Position numbers and translations under genes: made by a program
Assembly: GCA_035772735.1 (NCBI GenBank)
Contig: JASDFA010000007.1
Span: forward strand, 142,723,001-142,787,000
DNA length: 64,000 bases
Direction: 5' to 3'
DNA from: Datura wrightii
Taxonomy: Eukaryota > Streptophyta > Magnoliopsida > Solanales > Solanaceae
The notes under the pieces: generated by a model
The model's input: the letters and a program-made list of their open reading frames with translations, nothing else
The model's database searches: none
Told to the model about the DNA's origin: nothing
Shown here: positions 30,745 to 42,532 of the stretch, piece by piece
Layout: every line of letters starts with the position of its first letter
Numbering within the stretch: position 1 is the stretch's first letter

Positions 30745-31995
30745 ATGGCAGCACCACCAATAGCTCAGGAGGGACAATCAACCACAAGACCATCCTTGTT
30801 CAATGTCCACTATTATGGGTGGTGGAAAAATCGCATGATAGACTTTCTTATAGGTGAAGATCACAACTTGTGGAATATCGTATTGGATGGACCTACCTTC
30901 CCATAAAACTAGCTAAGGATGGAAAAACTAAAATTCCAAAGTGCAGATTGGAATATACCAAAGAAGAGAAACTAGTTGTCGAGATCAACGCAAAAGCGAA
31001 GAAGATTTTGGTATGTGGACTTGGTCCTGACGAACTCAATCGAATTTCATCATGTACAAGTGCAAAGGAGATTTGGCATGCCCTCCAGACTGCTTACAAA
31101 GGAAATAATCAAGTGAAAAATTCCAAGATTGATATGCTTAATCGTCAGTATGAACTGTTTAGGATGAAAAAGGGTGAATCTATTCATGATGTGCATGTCA
31201 GGTTCTCATCTATTGTGAATGAGATGTATTCTCTTAGTAAGACCATTCCCATTAGCAAGGCTGTAAGGAAACTTCTAAGTGTACTACCGGAATCTTGGGA
31301 AAGCAAAGTAGAGGCTATTTCTGAAGTAAGAGATCTAGATACACTGACCATGGATGACTTGATAGGGAATCTAAAGACTTATGAACTCAAGAAATAGATC
31401 TGACCATTTCTCACAAGGAACAAAACCTGATTCTCAAGTCTACTATTGAGAATGACAACATGGCTTTGCACAATAGAAGATTTAAGTAAATTATTAAGAA
31501 AGGCTTTAACACTCGGAAGAAGAATTCATTAAAGTCCATTGAAAAAAATCTTAGAGATCTTATCTGCCACAAGTGTGGTGAAACTAGTCACTTCATGAAG
31601 TAATGTCCTCTATGGGAGTTGGAACACAAGTGTAACCTAATTGATAAATCCAAGGAAGGAAATAAGAATCAGATTCAAATCCCTAAAAGAAAACTCACCA
31701 CGAAAGAAGCAGATAGTGTGGTGAAGCGATCTCTAACCGCTATGGGAGATTCCTTCAGTGATGAATTTGAAGCTGCTACTAAGCAAGATGACTGATCCCT
31801 CTTAGCCATGGATGACTCGGATGATGAAGATGTGTTGTCCCTAATGGATGAGGCAGACTCAAACAGTGAAGAGGACAATAACGAGATAAGCTTCTTTGAA
31901 CTTAAATCAAAGTTAAACTCATATTATCAAAAGAAGTTAGTGTCTCCTTCTCTTGTTCTTATTGATAAATATAACACTCTGTCTATTAAAAAAGA
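30745..31995 (+). pseudogene. Copia gag remnant, copy B
   Basis: Begins MAAPPIAQEGQSTTRPSLF and stays open to 30906. A single-base loss near 30895 shifts it into the frame that carries the UBN2 gag core (WHALQTAYKGNNQVK, YELFRMKKGESIHDVHVRF, LLSVLPESWESKVEA, DLDTLTMDDLIGNL) to a stop at 31397. The zinc knuckle CHKCGETSHFMK*C (31565-31616) has a stop before its last Cys. An acidic tail (DDSDDEDV, DSNSEEDNNE) follows. It is better preserved than copy A but dead. Confidence 0.85.
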
Positions 31996-32631
31996 ACAAA
32001 TCATGAATGACTGTCTATCTTAAGTTTGACAATAGTAAGCTTGAAGAGGACAAAAAAGACCTCATGATAAAAATTGAAGAGTGTGAAAAAAATCATTAAA
32101 AAATGTTGAATGAGACAAAATCATCAAAAACCTTACTTTAGATTCAGACACTGCACATAGAGAATCTGAATCTAAGAGTCTGGTTAAAACCAAAGATGAA
32201 TTAGAAAAAACTCTGAAATGGACCAGGTCCTCAGAAATTCTAGTCTCCTTACATAAAAATCACTCAAGTCAGAGACAAGGAATAGAATACAAAAATGATA
32301 TCTCAAAAACTTATTTTGAGCACTAAAATAAGTCCCATCCTTTGCTTTCATTATGAAAAATTGGGTCATTTTAAAGAACATTGCAACTCGAAGCTAAAAG
32401 CAATCAAGAACAACGTTGATTTAGCTAGTCACAGATCAGGGACATCCTCTAAACGTTTTATCAAATACACAATAGTTCACCCCAGATATGGTCCCCTAAA
32501 TAAAATCATGAGAGGAAAGAAAATTGTTCCACTCCCCTCCTGGACTAAAAGAGATCTTTTTCACCCCTTTAATAATGAAAGGGACCCAAGCTCGTCTGGT
32601 ACCCAAAACTAACCTCTAACTAGTTAAGTAG

Positions 32632-32803
32632 GTGAAAGTGACAGAAAAGCAGGGAACCTGGTACATGAACAGTGCATGTTCTAAGCATATGACTGGAATG
32701 GTTGAAAACTTTCTCTCACTCACCAGTCATAAAGGCAGAAACATTTCCTTTGGAAATAGAAAAAAGGGTGAAATCGTAGGGATTGGAAAGGTTGAAAGAT
32801 ACA
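32632..32803 (+). pseudogene. Copia protease remnant, copy B, left of gypsy
   Basis: GTWYMNSACSKHMTG replaces the usual Asp-Ser-Gly triad with Asn-Ser-Ala. The frame runs to GIGKVERYM and is cut at 32803 by the gypsy, resuming at 42533 with QEIDNMYYAKGL. Confidence 0.85.
32799..32803. repeat. Target-site duplication ATACA of gypsy, left
   Basis: Partner ATACA at 42528-42532. The empty site is preserved in copy A (GATACATGTCTCAAG near 9889). Confidence 0.95.
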
Positions 32804-35193
32804 TGTCACGACCCGAGTCTACACCCTGGATGGAACACGATACCTGGAGCCACAAGTGACCCTAATTCAAACCCTGACTATCACACACTGGAATTCTGAG
32901 TGACATAAAAATACATACAGCGGAATTTTAAAGAAAAAGTAAAAATACTGGAAAGAAGTAAAACTAGTTTATAATATTCAAAAATATTAGAACAAAACTA
33001 CGAGTCTGAAAACAAACCAATTTGTGTCTGAAAGCAATTATGACTGATGAATTGCTAAGACAAGCCCCCAGCTAACTCGCAATCTAAATAGAAGCATGAA
33101 AATGTAGCTGAAGTAAATAAATCTCCATCCTCGAAGGATGAGGATTCACCAACTAGTAAGGATGAGGTCTTCGATAAGCGATCAGTTAACAAAGCTGAGA
33201 CTGAGATCCTGTAGTTGTATCATAAAATGATACATCATAAAAATATGCGTCAATACTTTGAAAGTATTGGGTAACTGAGAGGAAAATAACACACAGAAGT
33301 ATATAATAAGATATGTTGAACTAAGAGATATGCAATGACCAACTAAAGCTACTGAACTGAATAACTAAAATAACTAGGATGGTTTGAAAGACCTTGTCTG
33401 ATGGTCAAAGCATATTCTAAATCTGAGTCTGATCTGATCTGAACTGAACTGAACTAAACTGTACTGTCCTGAACTGAACTAAACTGAACTGACTGAACTG
33501 ACTAGCGGGATAGTCTATAACCGACATGTAACCACGTGAGCTAGACGTGGAGTTCGATGTATACACCCCACTGTTAGGACCCAATATACCTGTCCAAGAT
33601 ATAAAGGCATGAACTGGGTGATCACAAAAGTATGGAGCCAATCAGTCCAATAAATATTGTAACCTACGCTGGCAACATAGTTTTGGGAACCTAGGTGCGT
33701 TGGAAGCTCGGTCCACACAGTTGCTAAGTCCTACTCCCACTGGAATTTTTAATCTGATCATTAAGCTGACTAGTCAGGGAATTATAACTGAAAGTATCTT
33801 GAGAGTCTTATCAGACCAGATTCTGAAATTGGGTTCTAGACTGGTCACAACTGCTCATCTAGAAGCGTCGCAACCGTCTAAGAACAAACTAAAATCTGAA
33901 CTAGGGTCCTGAGGCTGGTCAGAGATATATGATTAAAGTGTCATGACCGCCTAGTGGACTACTAAACTGGATTCTGAATCTAATTCTGATAACTGTGAGG
34001 TGATACTGACACCTCAGGAGTTTCTGAAGTCAAACTTATCAGCTGACATTTTTAACTGAAACTGAGAACTCAAACATTCTTGCTAAAACTGAACTGACTA
34101 TAACCTAATCGAAATTCAATGCTACTAGAAACATGGGAGTTCCCAACAATAGTAAAATCAAGCTAAAAATTCGATACTCAAACTATAATGTAGATTTCAA
34201 GATTTGTCTAGTTCCGTGATTAGGGCTAAGTTTTAACCCCACAAGATTTAACATTATCGTAATCATAAACTGGGGGAATATAACTATAATTAAAATAGTA
34301 TAATCACCCACGTAATTTATACAAGGAATGACTAGTAGTTTCTTGACATTCAGAATTTTCAGGGCTACAACTAATAGGGAGAAAAAGGAAAAAACTTGGG
34401 GACACAAAGGAAGAACTATTCCCTTATTGAATTCCCACATACCTGGAGATGGGAACACCCAAGAAAATTCCTTGAGAAACTTTAGAAGAATCAACACCCT
34501 AACTCCTGCTCTGAACCTGCCTGAGAGAACTCTATGCTTAACTGTTGAGAGATGAGGGAAGAAAATGAGAGAAACCGTCGGTTCCCCCCTCTAAACCCCT
34601 GACTTAACCCAAAACGATATGGTTTAGGGACTACGTAGGTGAGAAATTATAAAAGTAACCCTGGGATTTAAACACTGAAATCTAGCCAACAGGGACCAAT
34701 GAGTCTCAAAACGGGTCTTTCGTCGAAACAACGGCCCGTTGGAACTAACCGTTGGTCTTGGGTTTAGAAACTGAACTCACTGAAAATGACCCACGATAGG
34801 GTACAACAATCCATTGGAAGGAAGGATGGGTCATTGATACCTTCCGTTTGAACAGGTAGGAAAACTAGGCCTTGAGACAACGAGTCAACACAATGACTCG
34901 TTAGTAGAAACCACGAGCCTTTGATTCCTCTCCTCGTCCCAGGGAAGATCCAATAATCCTCTAAACTTGGGATCCAACAGAGACAAGACGGCTCGTTGTT
35001 AGAATCAATGGGTCATCCTATGTCTTGTTGTTTCCCCTGGAATGAAAACTGTTGAGCTGACAACAACTCAGACAACGACCTGTTGGAGCTTACCACGATC
35101 CATTGTTTGGGCCATTCTGCAATAAAATCTCCTGGTTTTCCCCTGATTTTTCTTGAAAGAGAGTCTGGTCTAGGAAAGTTTCGGGGTGTTACA
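32804..35193 (-). repeat. 3' LTR of minus-strand gypsy
   Basis: 2390 bp, plus-strand text TGTCACGACCC to GTGTTACA. It contains a CTGAACTGAA-rich stretch (33431-33501), a perfect 8-bp stem TGTATCAT-AAA-ATGATACA at 33216-33234, a CATCCTCGAAGGATGAGGA hairpin at about 33126-33144, and ACTCGTTR words near 34890. Confidence 0.92.
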
Positions 35194-35206
35194 ATATTTC
35201 CCCCTT
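35194..35206 (-). other. Polypurine tract of minus-strand gypsy
   Basis: Minus-strand AAGGGGGAAATAT directly before the 3' LTR start, equivalent to AAGAGGGAGATAT in E1 and E2. Confidence 0.85.
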
Positions 35207-35429
35207 GGGATCGTTCATCCTCGAATGAAGACTAAATTGCAAGAAAACTAGGAAAAGAGCTGAAATTTCTAAACTGGGACTATGAGTTGGTTTCTAAAGG
35301 AGTAACTGACAACCGCACTAACAGAGTTGATGCAACTAGGATGCACATAGAAAATCTAAATAGGGTTGATGAGTGTGGAACTAAATAGAATACTTAAGAT
35401 GATTTCGGTACCTGATGTTGGAACTAAAC

Positions 35430-36106
35430 TAAAAAGGAATAAGTACGGGTGTCTAGACATCATATCTACTTCGGCTTCCCACATAGCTCCTTCTACTTGC
35501 TGATTTTTCCATAGGACCTTGACTGAAGCTACCTTCATGTTCCTTAACTTACGAACCTGATGGTCAAGGATCTAAACTGGAATCTCCTCATATGAGAGAC
35601 TATCCTTTATTTATACACTGTCCAACTAAAGTTGGATCTCTGATGCACTTCTTCAAAAGTGACACATGGAATACAGGGTGTATGGATGCAAACTCTGAAG
35701 GTAACTCCAGCTCATAAGCAACCTTGCCAAATCGCCTTAGAATTTTGTAGGGTCCCACATATCTAGGACTGAGTTTTCCCTTCATCCCAAACCTTATCAC
35801 CCCTTTCATGGGCAAAATTTTCAAATAGACCCAGTCGTCCACAGCAAACTCCAATTCTCTTCTCCTCACATCAGCATAAGATTTTTGATGACGCTGAACT
35901 GTATTCAATCTTTCTATGATGAGTTGTACCTTCTGCATAGATTCATGAACCGAGTCTAGCCCGATTATAGCAGCTTCACCCACTTCAAACCACCCAATAG
36001 GAAATCTGCACCTCCTACCATACGCCGCGTCAAACAGGGCCATCTGTATACTGGAGTGGTAGCGTTGTTGTATGAAAACTCGATAAAAGGAAAATGGCCA
36101 TCCCAA
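35430..36106 (-). pseudogene. Gypsy integrase C-terminus and chromodomain
   Basis: On the minus strand: YHSSIQMALFDAAYGRRC, then DVRRRELEFAVDDWVYLK, the beta-barrel segment GPYKILRRFG, VHPVFHVSLLKKCIRDPT-like text, and after a frameshift near 35605 a chromodomain-like end, VKVLWKNQQVEGAMWEAE to MMSRHPYLF. Chromodomain proteins of this group bind histone marks and target heterochromatin. The piece is in line with the integrase core upstream (36508-36167). Confidence 0.85.
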
Positions 36107-36760
36107 CTGCCCTTGAAATCGATTGTGTATGCTCTCAACATATCTTCTAGGGTCTGAATAGGCCGCTCATCTTGCCCATCTATCTCGGGTGAAAAGTTGT
36201 ATTGAGCTTGACCTGGGTGCCGAGTCCCTTCTGAAAAGACTTCCAGAAATGTGAGGAGAACTGAGTACCTCTATCTGAGATAATGGATAGTGGCACCCCT
36301 GAAGTCTGACCAATTCCCGAATGTAAATCTTAGCATGGTCCTTAGCTGAATCTGTAGTTTTAACTGGGAGGAAATGTGATGACTTAGTCATCCAATCTAC
36401 TATTACCCAGATAGAATCATGTTGCCGACGAGTTCTAGGTAGACCCATAATAAAGTCCATATTAACTTCTTCCCACTTCCACGTGGGTATGCTAATATCC
36501 TGGATCATACCTCCCGGTCTCTGGTGCTCTACCTTGACTTGCTAGCAGTTGGCACTTAGCTACGAATTCAGCGATGTCTCTCTTCATGTCGTTCCACTAG
36601 CAAAAATATCCTGCAAGTCAAGGTATATTTTAATAACACCAGGGTGAATGGAGTATCTCGAGTAGTGTGTTTCATCCAGTATCTACTGTCTCAACTCACC
36701 GACATCCGGCACACACAATCTGCCCTGGTAATGTAGCACACCATCTCCCCCTTTGGAGAA
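36107..36760 (-). pseudogene. Gypsy integrase zinc finger and core
   Basis: The minus strand shows the His-His part of the HHCC finger (ETHYSRYSIHPG near 36670), then WKWEEVNMDFIMGLPRTRR with the first catalytic Asp, and IWVIVDWMTKSSHFLPV (about 36480-36360). The second Asp/Glu region is frame-shifted (SQIEVLSSPHISGS in place of the SDRGTQF block). The enzyme would insert element DNA into chromatin, but this copy is broken. Confidence 0.85.
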
Positions 36761-37178
36761 AGCCTCAACCTCCTTCCTGAGAACCGCTTCTTTAAGTTTA
36801 AGTAGAATGGGATCTTCGTCCTATTTGGACTTAACCTCAACATCCAAAGAGGAATCTGACCCATTTTGCACCACCACTCTACCCTTAGCTGAGTCAACCA
36901 ACTACACCCCTAACCGGGCTAGTCTATGAATATCCTTCGCCAACTCATTTTTGCCTTTCTCAATATGAGCCATGCTTTCCATTGACACTCTGCTTAGGGC
37001 ATCATCCACCACATTGGCCTTGCCCGGGTGATACACCACGCTCATGCCATAGTCATTTAGGATCTCTAACCACCTTCTCTGACAAAGATTTAGGTCCTTC
37101 TAATTGAATACATACTGGAGGCTCTTATGATCGGTGAAAACATCAATGTGACCCCGTACAGATAGTGTCTCCATATTT

Positions 37179-37433
37179 TTAGCGCAAATACCACCCTGCT
37201 AACTTCAATTCATGAGTGGGATAATTTTTCTCATGAACTTTGAACTGTCTGGAGGAGAAGGCTATTACCTTGCCCTGCTGCATCAGAACACAACCGAGTC
37301 CAACTCTGGAAGCATCACAATATACTACAAATCCTTCTGATCCTTCCAATAGGGTCAACACTAGAGCGGTAAAGAGTCTAGTTTTCAATTTTTGAAAGCT
37401 CATCTTACACGCATCTGACCATTGGAATTTCAC
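37179..37433 (-). pseudogene. Gypsy RNase H domain
   Basis: The minus strand reads FQWSDACKMSFQKLK, then GFVVYCDASRVGLGCVLMQ with the first catalytic Asp, and FSSRQFKVHEKNYPTHELKL with the catalytic Glu. It ends at a frameshift (after LAGWYLR). It follows the reverse transcriptase after a stop. Confidence 0.9.
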
Positions 37434-37439
37434 CTTCTT

Positions 37440-38408
37440 TTAAGTTAGTCTGGTTAGAGGAGATGCTATAGAAGAAAAGCCTTTCACAAAGCATTGGTAA
37501 TAACCATCTAGACCCAAGAAACTTCTAATTTTGGTTGGAGAGGTGGGTCTAGGCCAGTCTTTCACGGCTGCTATCTTTTGAGGATCAACCTGAATACCCT
37601 CACCCGAGACCACATGACCCAGGAAAGTCACGGACTTCAACCAAAATTCGCACTTACTGACCTTGGAGAATAGTTGGAAGTCTTTGAGTGTCTGAAGCAC
37701 TATTCTCAGGTGATTAGCATGCTCTCCTTCATTTCTGGAGTACACCAGGATGTCGTCGATAAACACAATGACAAACATATCCAGATACTGCTTGAAAACT
37801 CTATTTATCAGGTCTATAAAGGCTGCAGGGGTATTTGTTAGGCCAAAGGACATCACTAAAAACTCATAGTGACCATACCGAGTTCTGAAAACTATTTTCG
37901 GTATGTCACACTATTTGACTCTTATCTGATGATACCCCGACCTGAGATCTATTTTGGAGAAACAATTGGCTCCCTGAAGTTGGTCGAAAAGATCATCAAT
38001 TCTGGATAGGGGATACATGTTCTTGATTGTGACCTTGTTCAATTGATGGTAATCGATTCACATTTTGAGGGTAACGCCATTCTTTCGCACGAATAGAACT
38101 GGAGAACCCCAAGGAGAGATGTTGGGCCTGATAAAACCTTTATCAAGAAGGTAGCTGCTATTTCAACTCCTTAAGCTCAGCTGGAGTCATTCTATAAGGA
38201 GGGATGGAGATGGGTTGAGTATCTAAAATAAGGTCTATATCGAAGTCAATTTCCCGTTCAAGAGGGACTCCAAAGAACACATCAAGGAACTCTCTAACAA
38301 CAGGACTGACTGGATAGTTGAGGTCTCAGAGTTGGAATCCTTGACCCAAACTAGATGGTAGATACACCCTTGAAAATAAGCTTCTTGGCCGTAAGGTAGG
38401 AAATAAAC
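37440..38408 (-). pseudogene. Gypsy reverse transcriptase
   Basis: The C-terminal half is open (37856-37440): MSFGLTNTPAAFIDLINRVF, VFIDDILVYS with the catalytic Asp pair, HLRIVLQTL, FLGHVVSGEGIQVDP and FLGLDGYYQCFVKGF. The N-terminal half (about 38380-37900) is readable only across several stops and shifts (QPISIPPYRMTPAELKELK, then a KNGVT-like segment). In a live element this enzyme copies element RNA into DNA. E2 carries the complementary intact N-terminal half. Confidence 0.9.
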
Positions 38409-38780
38409 CTACCAATCAGTGCTGAACCCCGACCATTCTAGAGCTGGTTCATTAGGGGATTGAAACCTGACGACCTTAGTTTTGCAGTCAACTGAGGTAT
38501 ATCCAGAATGTAACCAATCCATGCCAAGAACGAGGTCGAAGTCGACCATGTCTAACACTATAAGGTCAGCAGGAATAACTTTATTGTAGACTGATATTGG
38601 ACAGTTTCTATACACACGGCCGACTCTAACTAACTCGCCAACTGGTATGGAGACTAAGAAGGGTTCTGATAATACCTTCGGGCTAATATCGAACTGGACT
38701 ATTTCGTAAGGAGTCACGAATTATACTATGTCCCCCGGATCAAGTAGAGAATATATATCTAGGTGGAAAAGACGTAACAT
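38409..38780 (-). pseudogene. Gypsy aspartic protease
   Basis: On the minus strand LLDPGDIV*FV keeps the catalytic Asp-Pro-Gly context but has a stop directly after. The open part then has VGELVRVGRVYRNCPI, PADLIVLDMVDFDLVLGM and DWLHSGYTSVDC. The enzyme processes the element polyprotein. Confidence 0.85.
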
Positions 38781-39972
38781 AACTGTGACCCATATCTGGT
38801 GAATTCTCCTGGTCCTGACGAGATGATTATGCATAAAAATGGTTTTGGCATTGACCACCCTCCATAGCTGGTCAGCCTGCTGGAGCTGCTGAGGTGGTGG
38901 ATATGATCTCCCTCACCCTTCTGACGGTTACTCCTTAAGTCGATGCCCCAGTTGTCCACAACCAAAACAACCCTCTCGACCCTGAAGACACTCTCTCAGG
39001 TGGTTCTTGCCGCAATTGGGGCAAGTTGGATATCTGTTCCCGGCACTGTAGTTTTGATACTGAGAGCCAGAAGCTCCACCCCTCTAGTTCTGGTGGGATT
39101 GAAAGTTAGGGGCCCTGGCTAAGCTAGGCGTTGGAGCCCACTGTTGCTGTTGTTGTTGCTATTGCTGTGGGCGATTGCTACCGCCTGACCTCTGGTGGCC
39201 ATGATCTGACTGGCCAGTCCTAACCCTCTTATTCTTTCTTTCCATGTCATTTCGTTTTTTAGTCTCGACTATTGGGCATAAACAATCAAACTGGAAAGGT
39301 CGATCTCTTTGATTAGCATCACGGTCCTGCACTCCTTGAGGACCAGGCTTGACACCCCATTCACAAACTTTAACATGCGATGCCTTGGCTCGGCCACCAT
39401 CTCTGGAGCATATTTGGACAACCTGGTAAACTCCAGAGTATACTCCTCCACTGTTCTACTCCCCTACCTCAGGTTCATAAACTCCGCTACCTTGGCTTCC
39501 CTGAGCTCCCACGGGAAAAATCTATCCAGAAAAGCGATGTTGAACTCCTCTCGCTCCACTAGTCCTGCTTCCGCTATCCGCCCCTCCTTCCACTGCTCAT
39601 ACTAGACCTGGGCTATCCCTTTTAGCTGGTAGATAGCCAGTTCATCACTCTCGGAGGAGCTGACACCCATTATACGGGTAATCTTCCTGATCTCATCAAT
39701 AAACTCTTAGGGATCTTCTCCCACCTTGGATCCCTGATATGATAGAGGATTTATTCGGGTAAAGTCCCACAACCTAGCAGCTACTTTGGACCCATTGCTA
39801 TTAACTAGAACCACTTGTTGGTTCACCTGGTTAGTCATGATTTGGGCAAGAAACTGACTGGCCGCCCTGAATTCAGCAGTCGACACTGAATCGTCTTATG
39901 GGGCACCAGGGTTGGTGGAGTGGTCCATTGGGAATTTTCGTCCCTTCTTTCATTTCTGCGTCGTGGAGGCAT
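38781..39972 (-). pseudogene. Gypsy gag with zinc knuckles
   Basis: The minus-strand start MPPRRRNERRDEN is at 39972. Read with shifts, the retrotransposon gag domain follows (TRINPLSYQGSKVGEDP, FLDRFFPWELREAKVAEF, then the open block VEEYTLEFTRLSKYAPEMVA at 39451-39269). A Gln repeat (about 39135-39180) precedes two Cys-His clusters (CPNCGKNHLREC at about 39024-38990, CFGCGQLGH at about 38971-38945). Gag forms the particle and binds RNA. Stops break it. Confidence 0.85.
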
Positions 39973-40176
39973 ATTTCACTGAAGCGAAGCAACGCATGAG
40001 TTAGGAAAATGACTTTTGGAACTGAATTTCAACACACGATAACGAATATGAAATAAAGGGAAGTTTCGTAATGACATCTCATAGTCTCCCCATCATAAGT
40101 GTGTGGCGGTTCACACCCATGAATAGAACTCTATTTGATGAGGCTTTTAGACAATCGAGGATACTCTGAACCTAGT

Positions 40177-40188
40177 GCTCTGATACCA
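40177..40188 (-). other. Primer binding site of minus-strand gypsy
   Basis: Minus-strand TGGTATCAGAGC, four bases inside the 5' LTR; an exact match to the usual initiator methionine tRNA site. Confidence 0.92.
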
Positions 40189-40192
40189 TGTT

Positions 40193-42527
40193 TGTCATGA
40201 CCCAAGTCTACACCCTAAATGAAGCACGGTACCTGGAGTCACAAGTGACCCCAGGTCAACCCCTGGTCTATCATACACTGGCATTCTGAGTGACATAAAA
40301 ATACATACAGTGGAAGTTTAAAGCAAAAGTAAAAATACTGGAAAGAAACAAAACTGGTTCATAATATTCGAAAATATTAGAACAATACTACGAGTCTAAA
40401 AACAAACCAATCTGAGTCTAAAAGCCACTATGACTGATGAGTTTCTAGGACAAGCCCCCAGCTAACTCCAAATCTAAATAGAAGCATGAAAAATCTAGTT
40501 GAAGTAAATAAATCTCCGTCCTCAAAGGATGAGGGGACTCACCAACTAGTAAGACTGAGGTCTTCCATGAGTGATCAACTAACGAAGCTGAGACTGAGAT
40601 CCTTCAGTAATATCATAAAACAATACAGCATAAAAGTATGCGTCGGTACTTTGGATGTACTGAGTAAGTGAGAAGAAGATAACATACAAAAGTAAATAAT
40701 AAGAAATGTTGAACTAAACACACAAAAGTAGATATCTAGGGTGGTCTGAAAGACCCTGTCTGATGGCCAAATCATATTCTAAATCTGAATCTGATTTAAT
40801 TTGAATTGAACTGAATTGAACTGTACTATACCGAACTGAATTAAACTGACTAAACTGACTAGTGGGAGAGTCTATAACTGACATGTATCCACGTCAACTA
40901 GACGTAGAGTCCGATGTATACACCCCACTGGTAGGACCCAATATACCTTGCCAGAGTATAAAGGTGTGAACTAGGTGATCACAAAAGTCTAGGGCCAATC
41001 AGGCCAATAAATACTGTAACCTACACTGGCAACGTAGTTCTGGAAACCTGGGCGCTGGAACCCCGGTCCGCTCGATGTTAAGTCATGCTCCCACTGGAAT
41101 TTCTAATACGATCACTAAGCTAATAGCTCGAAACTGAGGTCCAAGACTAGTCATGGATATATAACTGAAAGTACCCTGAGAGTCTTATCGGACCAGATTC
41201 GGAAACTGAGTTCTAGACTGGTCACAACTGCTCATCTAGAAGCGTCTTAACCGTCTAAGAACAAACTAAAATCTGAATTGGGGTACTGAGGCTAGCCAGA
41301 GCTATATGACTAAAGTTTCATGACCGCCTAGTGGACCACTAAACGGGATTCTGAATCTAATTATGATAACTGGGAGGTGATACTGACACCTCAGGAGTTT
41401 TTGATGTCAAACTTATCAGCTGACATTTCTAACTGAAATTGAGAACTCTAACATTATTGCTAAAGCTGAACTGACTAGAATCTAATCGAAATTAAATGTT
41501 ACTAGCAACATGGGAGTTCCCAACAATAGTAAAATCAAGCTAAAAATTCGATATTCAAACTCTAATGCAAATTTCAAGATTTGTCTAGTTTCGTGATTAG
41601 GGCTAAGTTTTCACCCCACAAGATTTAAAATTATCATAATCATAAACTGGGGAAAATAACTATAACTAACATAGTATAATCACCCATGTAATTTAGACAA
41701 GGAATGACTAGTAGTTTCTTGACATTCAGAATTTTCAAGGCTACAACTAATAGGGAGAAAAAGGAGAAAACTTGGGGACACAAAGGAAGAACTATTCCCT
41801 TGTTGAATTCCCACATACCTGGAGATGGGAACACCCAAGAAAATTCCTTGATAAATATAAGAAGAATCAACACCCTAACTCCTGCTCTGAACCTGCCTGA
41901 GAGAACTCTACGCTTAACTGTTGACAGACGAGGGAAGAAAAATGAGAGAAACCGTCAGTTTTCCCCCCTTTAAACCCCTGACTTAACCCAAAACGACATG
42001 GTTTAGGGACTAGGTAGGTGAGAAATTACAAAAGTAACCCTGGGATTTAAAAACTGAAATCTGGTCGACAGGGACCAACGAGTCCCAAAACGGGTCATTG
42101 GTCGAAACAATGGCCCGTTACCAACTGTTGGTCATGGGTTCAGAAACTGAGCTCATTAGAAATAACCCACGTTAGGGTACAATGACCCGTTGGAAGGACG
42201 TTGATACCTTTCGTTTGAACAGGTAGGAAAACTAGGCCTTGAGGCAACGAGTAAACACAATGACTCATTGGTTGGAACCACGAGCCGTTGATTCCTCTCG
42301 TTGTCTCAGGGAAGATCCACTAATCCTCTGAACTTGGGATCCAACGGACGACAGGACCGTGCGTTGTTAGAACAACGGGTCCTATGTCTCATTGATTCCC
42401 CTTGAGTAAAAACTGCTGAGCTGACAACGACTCAGACAATGGCCCATTGGATCTTACCATGATCCGTTGTATGGTCGTTCTACAATAAAGGTCTGAGCCT
42501 GGTCTAAGAAAATTTCGGGATGTTACA
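40193..42527 (-). repeat. 5' LTR of minus-strand gypsy
   Basis: 2335 bp, plus-strand text TGTCATGACCC to GATGTTACA. Partner of 32804-35193. The 8-bp stem seen in the 3' LTR is decayed here (about 40609-40630). Confidence 0.92.
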
Positions 42528-42532
42528 ATACA
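42528..42532. repeat. Target-site duplication ATACA of gypsy, right
   Basis: Matches 32799-32803. Confidence 0.95.

Larger units (their letters stand above)
32804..42527 (-). mobile_element. Complete Ty3/gypsy chromovirus (family G1), minus strand, non-functional
   Basis: 9724 bp with LTRs at both ends, primer binding site, gag, protease, RT, RNase H, integrase, chromodomain and polypurine tract in the canonical order on the minus strand, and an exact 5-bp duplication. The two LTRs differ at roughly one base in eight over the first 230 bases by eye and by indels (2390 against 2335 bp), so the insertion is old relative to the copia at 52255. All coding domains carry stops or shifts. The chromodomain and the tRNA-Met primer site place it among Del/Tekay-like chromoviruses; the lineage is inferred from motif wording. 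Confidence 0.92.

Noticed and set aside
32804..42527. Integrated pararetrovirus instead of a retrotransposon
   Set aside because: LTRs, 5-bp target duplication, integrase and chromodomain are present, and no coat or movement protein motifs are seen.
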